This document shows positions 9,549 to 17,731 of a DNA stretch of 33,977 bases, piece by piece. A model generated the notes under the pieces. The model searched no databases. It saw only the letters and a program-made list of their open reading frames with translations, and had not been told where the DNA came from. The position numbers and the translations under genes are program-made. Each line of letters opens with the position of its first letter. Within the stretch, counting starts at the first letter, position 1. This stretch comes from Cytophagales bacterium (GTDB lineage: Bacteria; Bacteroidota; Bacteroidia; Cytophagales; Cyclobacteriaceae), in NCBI GenBank assembly GCA_022360055.1, contig JAKSDO010000224.1:1-33977 (forward strand), given 5' to 3'.

Positions 9549-11903
9549 TCATTCATATCGAAGCGCTTCAACAGGATTTTTTCTTGCGGCCGTCCAGCTC
9601 TGCCAGCTTACGGTCAAAAGGGCGATAAACAAAGCAATCCCTCCTCCAAGGAGAAATATCCACCAACGGATCTCGGTTTTGTAGGCGTAGTTCCCGAGCC
9701 ATTTATTCATGGCATACCAGGCTATGGGGGTGGCGATTATGAAGGCTACACATACCCATCGAATGAAATCCTTGTTAAGGAGCAATAATACATCTTCGAC
9801 GTGAGCTCCATTCACTTTTCTTATTCCAATTTCTTTAGTGCGCTTTTGACTTGCAAATAAGGAAAGCGCTAGGATGCCAAGGCAGCTAATGAGGACTGAA
9901 CATCCGGAAAAAGAGGTAAAAGAGCGGCGAAACTGAATTTCCTGCCGGTACATGTTTTCAACCGCCGTATCGAGAAAGCTAACTTCCACAGGAAAATCCG
10001 GGGAAAGCTCAGCGCTTATCTCTTTAATGCTTTCAACCACATCGGACAGCTCTTCAAAATTACCGGAATACGTCTTCACCAAAATATGAGAAACAGCTCC
10101 CCTGTTCAGTATGACAAGCGGGGCGATTGCATAATTTTTGGCCTTGAAATGGAAATCCCGGACCACGCCAATTATTTCAAATCTGTCGTTGATGGAGGCT
10201 CCGATGGGATTTTTGATTTCATGTTTTTTTACAAAAGATTCATTGACAAGGACTTTATTTCTATCCGTTTCGATTTTATTCGAAAAATTCCTGCCCGAGA
10301 TCAATTCGAGTCCGATCATATCCTTGAAATTCGCATCTCCGTCAATCACAGTAAATTGTATATACTTTTCCCCGCCTTCCGTCATTAGGTGGGCTCCCCA
10401 TTGCGAACAAGGTTTCGTGGGATAAAATGTGGTTAAGGATATTGTTTCGATGTGCGATTGATTGAGCAACCTTTCCTTGAGTACCTCATTGTTTAACTGA
10501 GCAGTTTGTTCGATGGCAATGATATTCTCATTTTCAAAGCCAAGGTCCTTGCCGCCAAATTTGATTTGCTTATTTATTAGAATCGTGAATGATATTAATG
10601 AAATGGTGGCGCAAAATTGAATTACGACAAGTGCGCCCTGAAAGAGATTGCCCTTATTGTTTGCCGACCTTTTTCTTACGCTATTAATCGGTAAAGTTGA
10701 AGCTGTTTTAATGGCATTCATCAAATTTGAAACGATTCCAACGGAAGTGACCAGCCCGATCGAAATGGCGATGAATCCGGGAGCCAGAAGGATTTCTTCG
10801 GAATACGCCAGACCTGTAAATCGTTGCACGGAAGGTCTTAATACTTCGGCAAGAATAATGGCAAGCCATCCTACCCCGACAAAAGTAATCACCGCTTCCA
10901 GCATGCTGCTTTTAAACAATTGCTTTTGATTCGCCCCAATGATTTTAAACAATCCGGATAGGTGCATTTTATCCTGCAATCCAAAGGAGGATATGTTGAG
11001 ATAGTTGATGATCGCCATAAAGAAAATCAGTACGGCAACCATGGTAAGAATAAGCACTTTTGGTTTATTGCCGATCACCAGAAAATCAAGCCAGGCATTG
11101 TCAATATTTGAAAAATATACATCCCTTACAGGGATCAACCTGATATCCGGAGCTAATTCATCTTCCGTACTTTTATGAGCATCAAATATTGCTTCAATAG
11201 ATAACTCGGCATTTTCTACCGTTGCTTCATTCCTTAAATGTACAAATGTCATAAACAGCCAGTTGGTCCAGGTATTGAAGTCGTTATCAATCAAAGGAAT
11301 CTTTGGAATGGCGGAAACGGGCAGTAGAATTTCAAAATCCAGGAATGAATTGTATTTCATTGCCGAGATGACTGCCGTTACTTTCACATGGTATTGATTG
11401 TTGAGGATGATATGTTGTCCCACAACATCCGTAGATCCGAATAACCTGGTGGCTTCCTCTTCGGATAGGACCGCAGAAAACGGATCTGCAAGTGCTGAAC
11501 CCAATTCTCCCGCGACAACCGTATAGCTGAACATATCAAAAAATCCGTTGTCGGCGTACATCAGGTTTGTTTCGAAGCTTTCGCCATTTTGTGTTTTTAC
11601 TACCGGAGGGCTCCAGGTTCCGGCCAGGCGAACTACATTTTGTATTTCCGGAATTTCAGTCATTAAATGGTCGGCAAGTATGCCTGGAGTTACGATTTCA
11701 TTTTCATTCAAATCATGACTGCTGCCAACCAGGAATTTTTGCTTTGCATCGGCATGGTAGAGATCGGTAGTCAACTCACTGTAACAGTAGGCAGCAAGCA
11801 TGAGTACGACAGCCATACTGAGCGTCAGCCCGCCAACATTGATTACGTTGACGGTAAAGTTCTTCCTGAAATTTCTGTAAAAAAGTTTTATTGTGTATTT
11901 CAT
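9549..11903 (-). CDS. MacB/FtsX-family ABC transporter permease (paralogue)
   Basis: This 784-residue protein has the same architecture as its downstream neighbour: first helix at about 21-43, periplasmic MacB-type domain, FtsX core at about 290-430, second periplasmic domain and terminal FtsX core. The shared signature KRTKEIGIRKVNGA and the end ARKNPVEALRYE identify it as a paralogue. The two proteins are diverged along most of their length, so the duplication is old. It is likely first in a two-gene operon. A remnant of a third paralogue lies just upstream, so the locus once held three permeases. The ATPase partner must be encoded elsewhere. Confidence 0.92.
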   Translation of the reverse strand: MKYTIKLFYRNFRKNFTVNVINVGGLTLSMAVVLMLAAYCYSELTTDLYHADAKQKFLVGSSHDLNENEIVTPGILADHLMTEIPEIQNVVRLAGTWSPPVVKTQNGESFETNLMYADNGFFDMFSYTVVAGELGSALADPFSAVLSEEEATRLFGSTDVVGQHIILNNQYHVKVTAVISAMKYNSFLDFEILLPVSAIPKIPLIDNDFNTWTNWLFMTFVHLRNEATVENAELSIEAIFDAHKSTEDELAPDIRLIPVRDVYFSNIDNAWLDFLVIGNKPKVLILTMVAVLIFFMAIINYLNISSFGLQDKMHLSGLFKIIGANQKQLFKSSMLEAVITFVGVGWLAIILAEVLRPSVQRFTGLAYSEEILLAPGFIAISIGLVTSVGIVSNLMNAIKTASTLPINSVRKRSANNKGNLFQGALVVIQFCATISLISFTILINKQIKFGGKDLGFENENIIAIEQTAQLNNEVLKERLLNQSHIETISLTTFYPTKPCSQWGAHLMTEGGEKYIQFTVIDGDANFKDMIGLELISGRNFSNKIETDRNKVLVNESFVKKHEIKNPIGASINDRFEIIGVVRDFHFKAKNYAIAPLVILNRGAVSHILVKTYSGNFEELSDVVESIKEISAELSPDFPVEVSFLDTAVENMYRQEIQFRRSFTSFSGCSVLISCLGILALSLFASQKRTKEIGIRKVNGAHVEDVLLLLNKDFIRWVCVAFIIATPIAWYAMNKWLGNYAYKTEIRWWIFLLGGGIALFIALLTVSWQSWTAARKNPVEALRYE

Positions 11904-12050
11904 AATTTGGCTTTCACTTCTTTTTACTCAGTGCCTGTAAGCAAACTTAAAGACACTACTTAAGTGTATCATTTATTGCAATTGCTGCTCGGCGTTTTAT
12001 GTGGATAATTCTTAGCCTATTCGGAGCTTCACAACTCATAAATTATATTT

Positions 12051-12294
12051 CTATTCATACCTCAGCGCCTCCACCGGATTTCTCGACGCCATCCTGACCG
12101 TGTGCCAGCCGACGGGTGCGAGCGCTACTGTAATTGTAATTAATCCCGCGAGGACAAAATTCCGCCAATTTAATCCACATCGGGATTATTATTGCACGGA
12201 CACATCCTGTGGAACGGCCAAAGGTATTAAGATAGGAGGTTAAGTCTTTCTTTAAGCGTTTGCTGAAAAATATCTTCAGATAATGCCCGAACAT
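12051..12294 (-). pseudogene. internally deleted remnant of a third MacB/FtsX permease
   Basis: Reading the minus strand from the ATG at 12294, the first 30 codons (MFGHYLKIFFSKRLKKDLTS, then YLNTFGRSTG) resemble the N-terminus of these permeases. In another frame, the 3' part down to the TAG at 12051-12053 encodes APVGWHTVRMASRNPVEALR followed by YE, the conserved C-terminus. Both ends of a ~790-residue protein are therefore present, joined after loss of more than 2 kb and a frame change. The C-terminal match is firm; the N-terminal one is weaker but positionally convincing. It sits immediately upstream of two intact paralogues in the same orientation. Confidence 0.75.
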
Positions 12295-12756
12295 AATGTA
12301 ATTTCAATTTGCAGTCAAGTCACCAAGATAAGTGCCAAAACATAAACATCAGTCATTCAGTTGCTTGCGATTATCTGGTTTTCGATATGTGTTGGATATT
12401 CCGACAATACTGTCCGGTTCTGATGTAGAATCCGTCTTCAGGAATGTGTTTTGAGGTTAACTTTCATGCCCGGGTGATGAAATTTAAGTTTGCGCAATAG
12501 AATGTCGGCGATCTTTAAGTGTCGGGTTGATTTAAAAATAGCTCTGATTGCATCGTCAAAAGAGCCTTAACAGGTACAATGGCAGACGAGAATCCACTCA
12601 AAGAGAACTTTTGAAGGACTATTCACTTCTTCCGGGGCGGGCATAGAGCGGTTCCGGAAAGTTCAAAAAGCATCGTCCGTCTTCCATTATACACACTTTT
12701 TTTGTTAATTCACGGAATTGGTCGGGGCCTGTAATTTTTAATAAATACGCTTTGGG
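12295..12756. other. intergenic stretch without a recognised gene
   Basis: These 462 nt carry only short, unconvincing frames. One minus-strand frame (12619-12825) overlaps the next gene and has no family resemblance. The stretch may include decayed 5' flank of the deleted permease. I see no firm promoter, although TACGCTTTG just before 12757 is one base longer than TAnnTTTG. Confidence 0.5.
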
Positions 12757-14073
12757 ATGAAAGTGAGGAACTTTTTCTTTATATGCGCTTACTTTTGCGT
12801 GATCGTTTTTGAAGTTTTCGGTCAATTTGAGGTATCTTCAAATCTGGTTCCCATTGCGGAAGGTTATGCGCAAACAAGCGTCAATGCCACCGTTTTCCGA
12901 AAAAACTCCGTTTCGACCTTTGATGGAGCGCAATACGTGGCTTTTTATGACGATGATGCCAACGTTGTTTTGGCCAAGAGGAAACTGAATACTTCCTCAT
13001 GGAAAATTAACAAGACACAGTATCAGGGAAACGTGAAAGATGCCCATAATGTCATTTGCATCATTCATGATGGCGAAGGATACCTGCACGTGGCCTGGGA
13101 TCATCATAATCATCCGTTGAGATACGCTGTAAGTCTTGAACCGGAATCCATGGAGTTGGGACACAGGAGGTCCATGACGGGCAAAATGGAACGTCAGGTG
13201 ACCTATCCGGAGTTTTACAAACTGAAGAACGGAGATCTGATTTTTATGTTTCGGGACGGAGTTTCCGGAAGTGGAAACTTGGTCATGAATTATTATAATC
13301 TCGGTAAAAAGAAGTGGCAGCGGGTTCAGGACAACCTGATCGACGGCGAGGGAGCGCGCAATGCCTATTGGCAGATGGCCGTTGATGATCCGGGTACCAT
13401 TCATTTATCCTGGGTATGGAGAGAAACCGGAGACGTAGCGACGAATCATGACCTGTGCTACGCGAGATCGAGAGATTATGGAAAATCATGGGAGAATTCC
13501 AGAGGTGAAAAATATGTATTACCGATAAATGCGGCAAACGCGGAATATGCCCTGCTTATTCCTCAAAACAGTAATCTTATTAATCAAACTTCGATGACCG
13601 CCGACAGGGACGGAAACCCCTACATAGCCACATATTTCCGGGGCCAAAATGAAAAGGCTACTCAATATAAAGTAATCTACAATATTGACGGGAAATGGAG
13701 ATCTTCTACCGTTTCGCAGAGAAAAACCAAATTTGATCTTGCAGGTGGAGGTACAAAAAGTATTCCGATAAGTCGACCACAGATATTGATCAGCCACTCT
13801 GGAAGAAACAGAGGTGTTCATTTGATATACCGGGACGAAGCGTTTGATAACAGGATCTGCCTGGCATCGTCAACATTCGGAGAGCCGATGAATTGGCATA
13901 TCCGGGAGATAAACGATGTGTCAATGAACCGGTGGGAGCCGTCCTATGATATCGAATTATGGCGCAGCCGGCAACTTTTACATATTTATCACCAGCAGGT
14001 AAATCAAGGAGATGCTGAAACAGCGGTAGAATCAAGAGCTACCATGGTCGGTATTTTAGAAGTGGATTTTTAA
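12757..14073 (+). CDS. secreted BNR-4-type beta-propeller protein, possible polysaccharide (ulvan-type) lyase
   Basis: This 438-residue protein has a signal peptide (about 1-22, ending VFGQ). It resembles the BNR repeat-containing family (BNR_4), a seven-bladed propeller. Conserved-looking residues are DAHN (His97), VAWDHHNHPLRYA (His116, His117 and His119), TYPEF (Tyr150) and FRDG (Arg166). A His/His/Tyr/Arg set with this order is used by PL24/PL25 ulvan lyases, some of which belong to this fold. The match is from memory and needs alignment. If it is not a lyase, it could be a sialidase-like or sugar-binding propeller. It is convergent with the next gene with only 5 nt between stops, and a GH18 chitinase follows, so a polysaccharide-degradation role fits the setting. 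Confidence 0.75.
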   Translation: MKVRNFFFICAYFCVIVFEVFGQFEVSSNLVPIAEGYAQTSVNATVFRKNSVSTFDGAQYVAFYDDDANVVLAKRKLNTSSWKINKTQYQGNVKDAHNVICIIHDGEGYLHVAWDHHNHPLRYAVSLEPESMELGHRRSMTGKMERQVTYPEFYKLKNGDLIFMFRDGVSGSGNLVMNYYNLGKKKWQRVQDNLIDGEGARNAYWQMAVDDPGTIHLSWVWRETGDVATNHDLCYARSRDYGKSWENSRGEKYVLPINAANAEYALLIPQNSNLINQTSMTADRDGNPYIATYFRGQNEKATQYKVIYNIDGKWRSSTVSQRKTKFDLAGGGTKSIPISRPQILISHSGRNRGVHLIYRDEAFDNRICLASSTFGEPMNWHIREINDVSMNRWEPSYDIELWRSRQLLHIYHQQVNQGDAETAVESRATMVGILEVDF

Positions 14074-14078
14074 TGCCC

Positions 14079-14513
14079 TTACAAAACGATGATCTTTTTC
14101 GAGGCTGACATCAGGTTCATTTTGATCGGAATGATGTTTTGGCCCTGGAGTATTGGAGGCTCATATCCATTGGGAACAAGGAAAATGGAAACCTTCGTAA
14201 TGTCCTCCTTCTTTACGCCGGATAGCTCGCAGACCCAACGTTTATCATTACTTATTGAAATAATCGGGGAATCACGGTTTGGAAGGGTATACCATCCGCT
14301 CCGGACTTTTGCGTAGACTGCAATATTGTAAAGTTGAACATCGGCGCCGTGGATTTGCCCCGCAATGCTTTCGTTCAGGTTTGAAGTATTGAATGGCGTA
14401 ACAGAAATAACCGGTCTGGCTATTTCATGATCGGTATGAACACAGGAAGAAAGAATTGTGCAAAAGAGAAATGTTATAAGTAGCGCATGATATCTTGCGA
14501 ATACGCTTTCCAT
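14079..14513 (-). CDS. small lipoprotein with a carbohydrate-enzyme-associated domain
   Basis: The frame opens at 14555, but the ATG at 14513 gives a proper lipoprotein signal (MESVFARYHALLITFLFC, then TILSSC), so the product is 144 residues. The rest is one beta-rich domain with ESIAGQIHGADVQLYNIAVY, SGWYTLPNRDSPI, WVCELSG and FLVPNGYEPP. I recall this pattern from a domain attached to secreted glycoside hydrolases of Bacteroidota; here it stands alone as a lipoprotein. It probably helps bind or present polysaccharide at the cell surface, but no direct evidence shows this. It is divergent from the chitinase gene and convergent with the BNR gene. Confidence 0.7.
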   Translation of the reverse strand: MESVFARYHALLITFLFCTILSSCVHTDHEIARPVISVTPFNTSNLNESIAGQIHGADVQLYNIAVYAKVRSGWYTLPNRDSPIISISNDKRWVCELSGVKKEDITKVSIFLVPNGYEPPILQGQNIIPIKMNLMSASKKIIVL

Positions 14514-14781
14514 GATCTGGTTGTTTTTGTCGATAAAAATAAATGCCAACATCAATATTTACGGCAACGGTTTTTTATGGATTCATTGATTGAATGAATT
14601 TTATCCCCCGGATCATGGGAATTTTTGCAGGGCTGTTTTATGGATATCGATTTGAGCGCGCATTTGATATTCGGAATCGGAGATAAACCGTAAGATAACA
14701 TTAGCAATGCTTTTTTTGTGAGTTATTATTCTTGCCGATTTGGAAATACTGGTTAATATTGGGTAAAGAAATTTAGACGCG

Positions 14782-15951
14782 ATGAGAAATATACTTCACT
14801 GTTCGTTTTTTGTATTTTCCATGTTGGTTGTAAGCTGTTCGCCCGGGGAAAAGCAGCCGGAACAGGCGCAGCGTGATGATCCAAAAGATTACCGGGTTGT
14901 TGGATATGTGGCGGGCTACCGGGATTTCGATTTTTCGAAAATCCTGGCAAAGAAGCTTACCCACATCAATTACGCTTTCGCCAATGTGATCGACGGCCGG
15001 GTGATGTTTGATACCGCCGACATTGATCATACTTCGTTGAAGGATGATGATTTAAAAGCACTGCAAAAATTGAAAGCGGTCAATCCCGATCTCAAGATCC
15101 TGGTTTCGGTCGGAGGCTGGGTATGGTCGGGGAATTTTTCCGATGCGGCATTAACGGCAGAATCGCGTTCCAGGTTTGCCAAAAGCGCGGCGGATTTCGT
15201 AGATAAATACGGTTTGGATGGTATTGATATCGATTGGGAATATCCGAATCAGGTAGGAGCCGGGAATATTCACCGGGTCGAGGATATTGAGAATTTTACT
15301 TTATTGATGAAAGCGACCAGGGAGGCCTTATCGGAGCTTGAAAAGCAAACACAAAAAGGTCACTATTTACTTACCATCGCTACCGGGGCAGATTCGGCAT
15401 ATGTTTCAAATACAAAGCTTGGCGAGGTGGCTGAATATCTCGATTTTCTGAATATTATGACCTATGATTTTTACAACGGATTGCACAAGACGACAGGTCA
15501 TCACGCCAACCTGTATCCATCCGTTAATAATCCCTTCCGGATCAGCGATGTGCTGAATTCCGTGAAGCTTCATGAAGATGCCGGTGTACCTTTGGAGAAA
15601 ATTACCATTGGGATTCCTTTTTATGGCCGCAGATGGGAGGGAGTGTCACCCGGGGAGAATAGCGGGCTTTACCAACCCGCCGAATCGGTCGGGCAAATTA
15701 TGTTTTACCGGCTGATTGCAGAGCAGTGTCTGAATAATGACAGTTACTCGAGGCTGTGGGATGAATCGGCAAAAGCGCCCTATTTATGGAATGCGGATTC
15801 CGGCATATTTATCTCTTACGAAGATGCGGAATCAATTGGGTATAAAATAGATTATCTAAAAGAAAAAGGGCTATCCGGCGTGATGTTTTGGGAGTATAGC
15901 GATGATGATCAGGGACAATTGCTGGACGCCGTTCATGAGCATTTGAAATGA
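14782..15951 (+). CDS. GH18 chitinase-like lipoprotein
   Basis: The product is 389 residues with a lipobox (SMLVVSC, Cys19). The GH18 TIM barrel is clear: YVAGYRDFDF, SVGGW (109-113), the catalytic DGIDIDWEYP (146-155) with general acid Glu153, MTYDFYNG, and a C-terminal GVMFWEYSDDD with the conserved Trp. GH18 enzymes hydrolyse beta-1,4-N-acetylglucosamine linkages by substrate-assisted catalysis, so chitin or chitooligosaccharides are the likely substrates; endo-beta-GlcNAcase activity is the alternative. A lipid anchor suggests a surface or periplasmic enzyme rather than a released one. No separate chitin-binding module is present. Confidence 0.92.
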   Translation: MRNILHCSFFVFSMLVVSCSPGEKQPEQAQRDDPKDYRVVGYVAGYRDFDFSKILAKKLTHINYAFANVIDGRVMFDTADIDHTSLKDDDLKALQKLKAVNPDLKILVSVGGWVWSGNFSDAALTAESRSRFAKSAADFVDKYGLDGIDIDWEYPNQVGAGNIHRVEDIENFTLLMKATREALSELEKQTQKGHYLLTIATGADSAYVSNTKLGEVAEYLDFLNIMTYDFYNGLHKTTGHHANLYPSVNNPFRISDVLNSVKLHEDAGVPLEKITIGIPFYGRRWEGVSPGENSGLYQPAESVGQIMFYRLIAEQCLNNDSYSRLWDESAKAPYLWNADSGIFISYEDAESIGYKIDYLKEKGLSGVMFWEYSDDDQGQLLDAVHEHLK

Positions 15952-15995
15952 TGTTTTAAAACCTGTCAGGGTTAAAATATACCATTAAATCAGAA

Positions 15996-16571
15996 ATGGG
16001 AACCACCTTCATCGATTTTATAAAAACCATGGCCGACGTGCCGTCCGGGCATGAAGAAAAATTCCTGAGCCTTGTCTCGGAAAAGGAGATAAAGAAAGGA
16101 TCGGATTTTATTGGTGCCGGACAATTCCCTAAATCCCTGGGATTTGTCAAGGAGGGATTATTCCGGTATTATTATATCGATAGAAAGGGCGAGGAATTTA
16201 CAAAAGGATTTTTCCCGGAAGGGACCGTATTGAGTTCTTACAGTGCGATGATCGAGAAAAGACCGTCCTATTTTGCTATTCAGGCGCTTGAGGATTCAAA
16301 GATCGAAGTAGTCGATTATCTCAAAGTCAGCGCGTTACTTTCAGACCACCCGTGCTGGAAGGATTTCCTGATCGCCCAGCTCCAGAAGGCATTTATCACC
16401 AAAGAAACCCGAGAACGGGAATTTCTACTCCTGGATGCCGAAGAGCGATATTTCAAGTTTAAGGAAAGGTTTCCCACCCTGGAAAACAGAATCAGGCAAC
16501 ATATCATTGCATCCTACCTGGGCATTGCCCCGGAATCGTTAAGCAGGATTCGTAGAAAGATTTATTTGTAA
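15996..16571 (+). CDS. Crp/Fnr-family transcriptional regulator
   Basis: The 191-residue protein has an N-terminal cyclic-nucleotide-binding-like beta roll (about 20-115, with GLFRYYYIDRKGEEFTKGFF). A dimerisation helix follows, then a short C-terminal helix-turn-helix (about 155-190, HIIASYLGIAPESLSRIRRK). Bacteroidota proteins of this size are usually ligand-orphan Crp-like activators; the cAMP phosphate-binding motif is not evident. It starts 44 nt after the chitinase gene on the same strand and could be co-transcribed with it. Regulation of the chitinase or of the downstream dehydrogenase is possible but unproven. Confidence 0.88.
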   Translation: MGTTFIDFIKTMADVPSGHEEKFLSLVSEKEIKKGSDFIGAGQFPKSLGFVKEGLFRYYYIDRKGEEFTKGFFPEGTVLSSYSAMIEKRPSYFAIQALEDSKIEVVDYLKVSALLSDHPCWKDFLIAQLQKAFITKETREREFLLLDAEERYFKFKERFPTLENRIRQHIIASYLGIAPESLSRIRRKIYL

Positions 16572-16758
16572 AAGATTATCGCCACACCCTCTTTGGGTTT
16601 CATAAACAAACGGATGCTTATGTCCAATTTTAGAGTGTTTTGTGCCTTATCGGCCCGGAGGGCGAGAAATACCGTGAATTTCCCGGATTAACATAGATCA
16701 ATGTAATTCTCTTACACAGCCGGTTTATTTGTATATTATTTACTAAATCGACAAAAAG

Positions 16759-17496
16759 ATGGACTTAGAAAACAACACGATTCTGATCACAGGCGGAAGT
16801 TCCGGCATTGGATTTGAGCTCGCCAGGAGGTTGGCCAGGAACAATAAGGTTTTGATTTGCGGAAGATCCGAGAGCAAGCTGGAGCGGGCGGAGAAGCATG
16901 TAAGGGGGTTGGAAACATTTCAGTGTGATTTATCTAAAGGCGCCGATTGTGACCGGCTTGGCGATTGGATTGAAAACAGGTTTCCCGATTTGAATATTTT
17001 GGTCAATAATGCTGCACTGGTACATACGGACAGCTTTTTGGAGGGAACGGATTTGATGGATAAGGCCATCCTTGAGTTTAACACCAACACCCTTGCTCCA
17101 ATCCGTCTTGCACACAAACTTTTGCCTCTTTTATTGAAGAATTCTGATCCGGGAATTATAAACGTGACCACGGGGCTGGCCTATACTCCGAGAGCGGCAT
17201 ATCCGTTTTACAGCGCGACAAAAGCAGCATTGCATTCGTTTACACAGGTATTGAGGTATCAATTGCGACATAACGATATTAAAGTGATTGAAGCTGTATT
17301 TCCGGCCGTAGATACACCCTGGCATAAAGGGAATGCTCCAAAGATTGCGATTCCGGCTGGTAAAGCGGTTGATGAAATGATCCACGGAATAAGGCGGGAT
17401 AAGGATGAGATCAGAATTGGTAAGGTAAAGCTGATTTACCTGATATCGAGAATGGCTCCGAAATTTGCGTTTAAGAAAATCAACAGTTTGAATTAA
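16759..17496 (+). CDS. short-chain dehydrogenase/reductase, DltE-like
   Basis: This 245-residue classical SDR has the nucleotide motif TGGSSGIG (11-18), NNA (83-85) and the active-site pair Tyr151/Lys155 in YSATKAALHS. The residue where catalytic Ser is expected, 13 before Tyr151, is Thr138 in NVTTGLAY. The order NVTTGLAYTPRAAYPFYSAT and the following HSFTQVLRYQLR resemble the DltE-like subgroup. The substrate is unknown. NAD(P)H-dependent reduction of a carbonyl is the expected reaction if Thr can stand in for Ser. It lies 187 nt after the Crp-like gene, so it is probably a separate unit. Confidence 0.87.
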   Translation: MDLENNTILITGGSSGIGFELARRLARNNKVLICGRSESKLERAEKHVRGLETFQCDLSKGADCDRLGDWIENRFPDLNILVNNAALVHTDSFLEGTDLMDKAILEFNTNTLAPIRLAHKLLPLLLKNSDPGIINVTTGLAYTPRAAYPFYSATKAALHSFTQVLRYQLRHNDIKVIEAVFPAVDTPWHKGNAPKIAIPAGKAVDEMIHGIRRDKDEIRIGKVKLIYLISRMAPKFAFKKINSLN

Positions 17497-17640
17497 CCCG
17501 ATTCATTCCCAATAAATCATTTTCAAAAGAATAATAGATCTGTAAAAGATGGAATCATTATCAAATATGCATCGGGATAACCCCGACCCCCAAGAATTTG
17601 AAATTATGATGCGGGTGCTCCGCTCTGCCCGTATAAGGCG

Positions 17641-17666
17641 GTTCAGCCCGCGCGGGCAGGCCGAAC
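17641..17666. repeat. GC-rich palindrome in a short intergenic region
   Basis: GCCCGCGCGGGC (17646-17657) is a perfect 12-nt palindrome nested between GTTC (17641-17644) and GAAC (17663-17666). It stands out from the AT-rich flank. Lying between convergent genes, it may be a REP-like unit or a bidirectional 3' end. No T-tract follows directly. Confidence 0.45.
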
Positions 17667-17731
17667 TTTGAAATGACGAACGAATTCCGTACAAGGAGAC
17701 TCCCCGAAGAAGAAACTATAAGGTGCTAAGC

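Noticed and set aside
12619-12825. 68-codon minus-strand frame before the BNR gene
   Set aside because: It overlaps the start of a convincing gene, has no signal peptide or family resemblance, and looks like chance.
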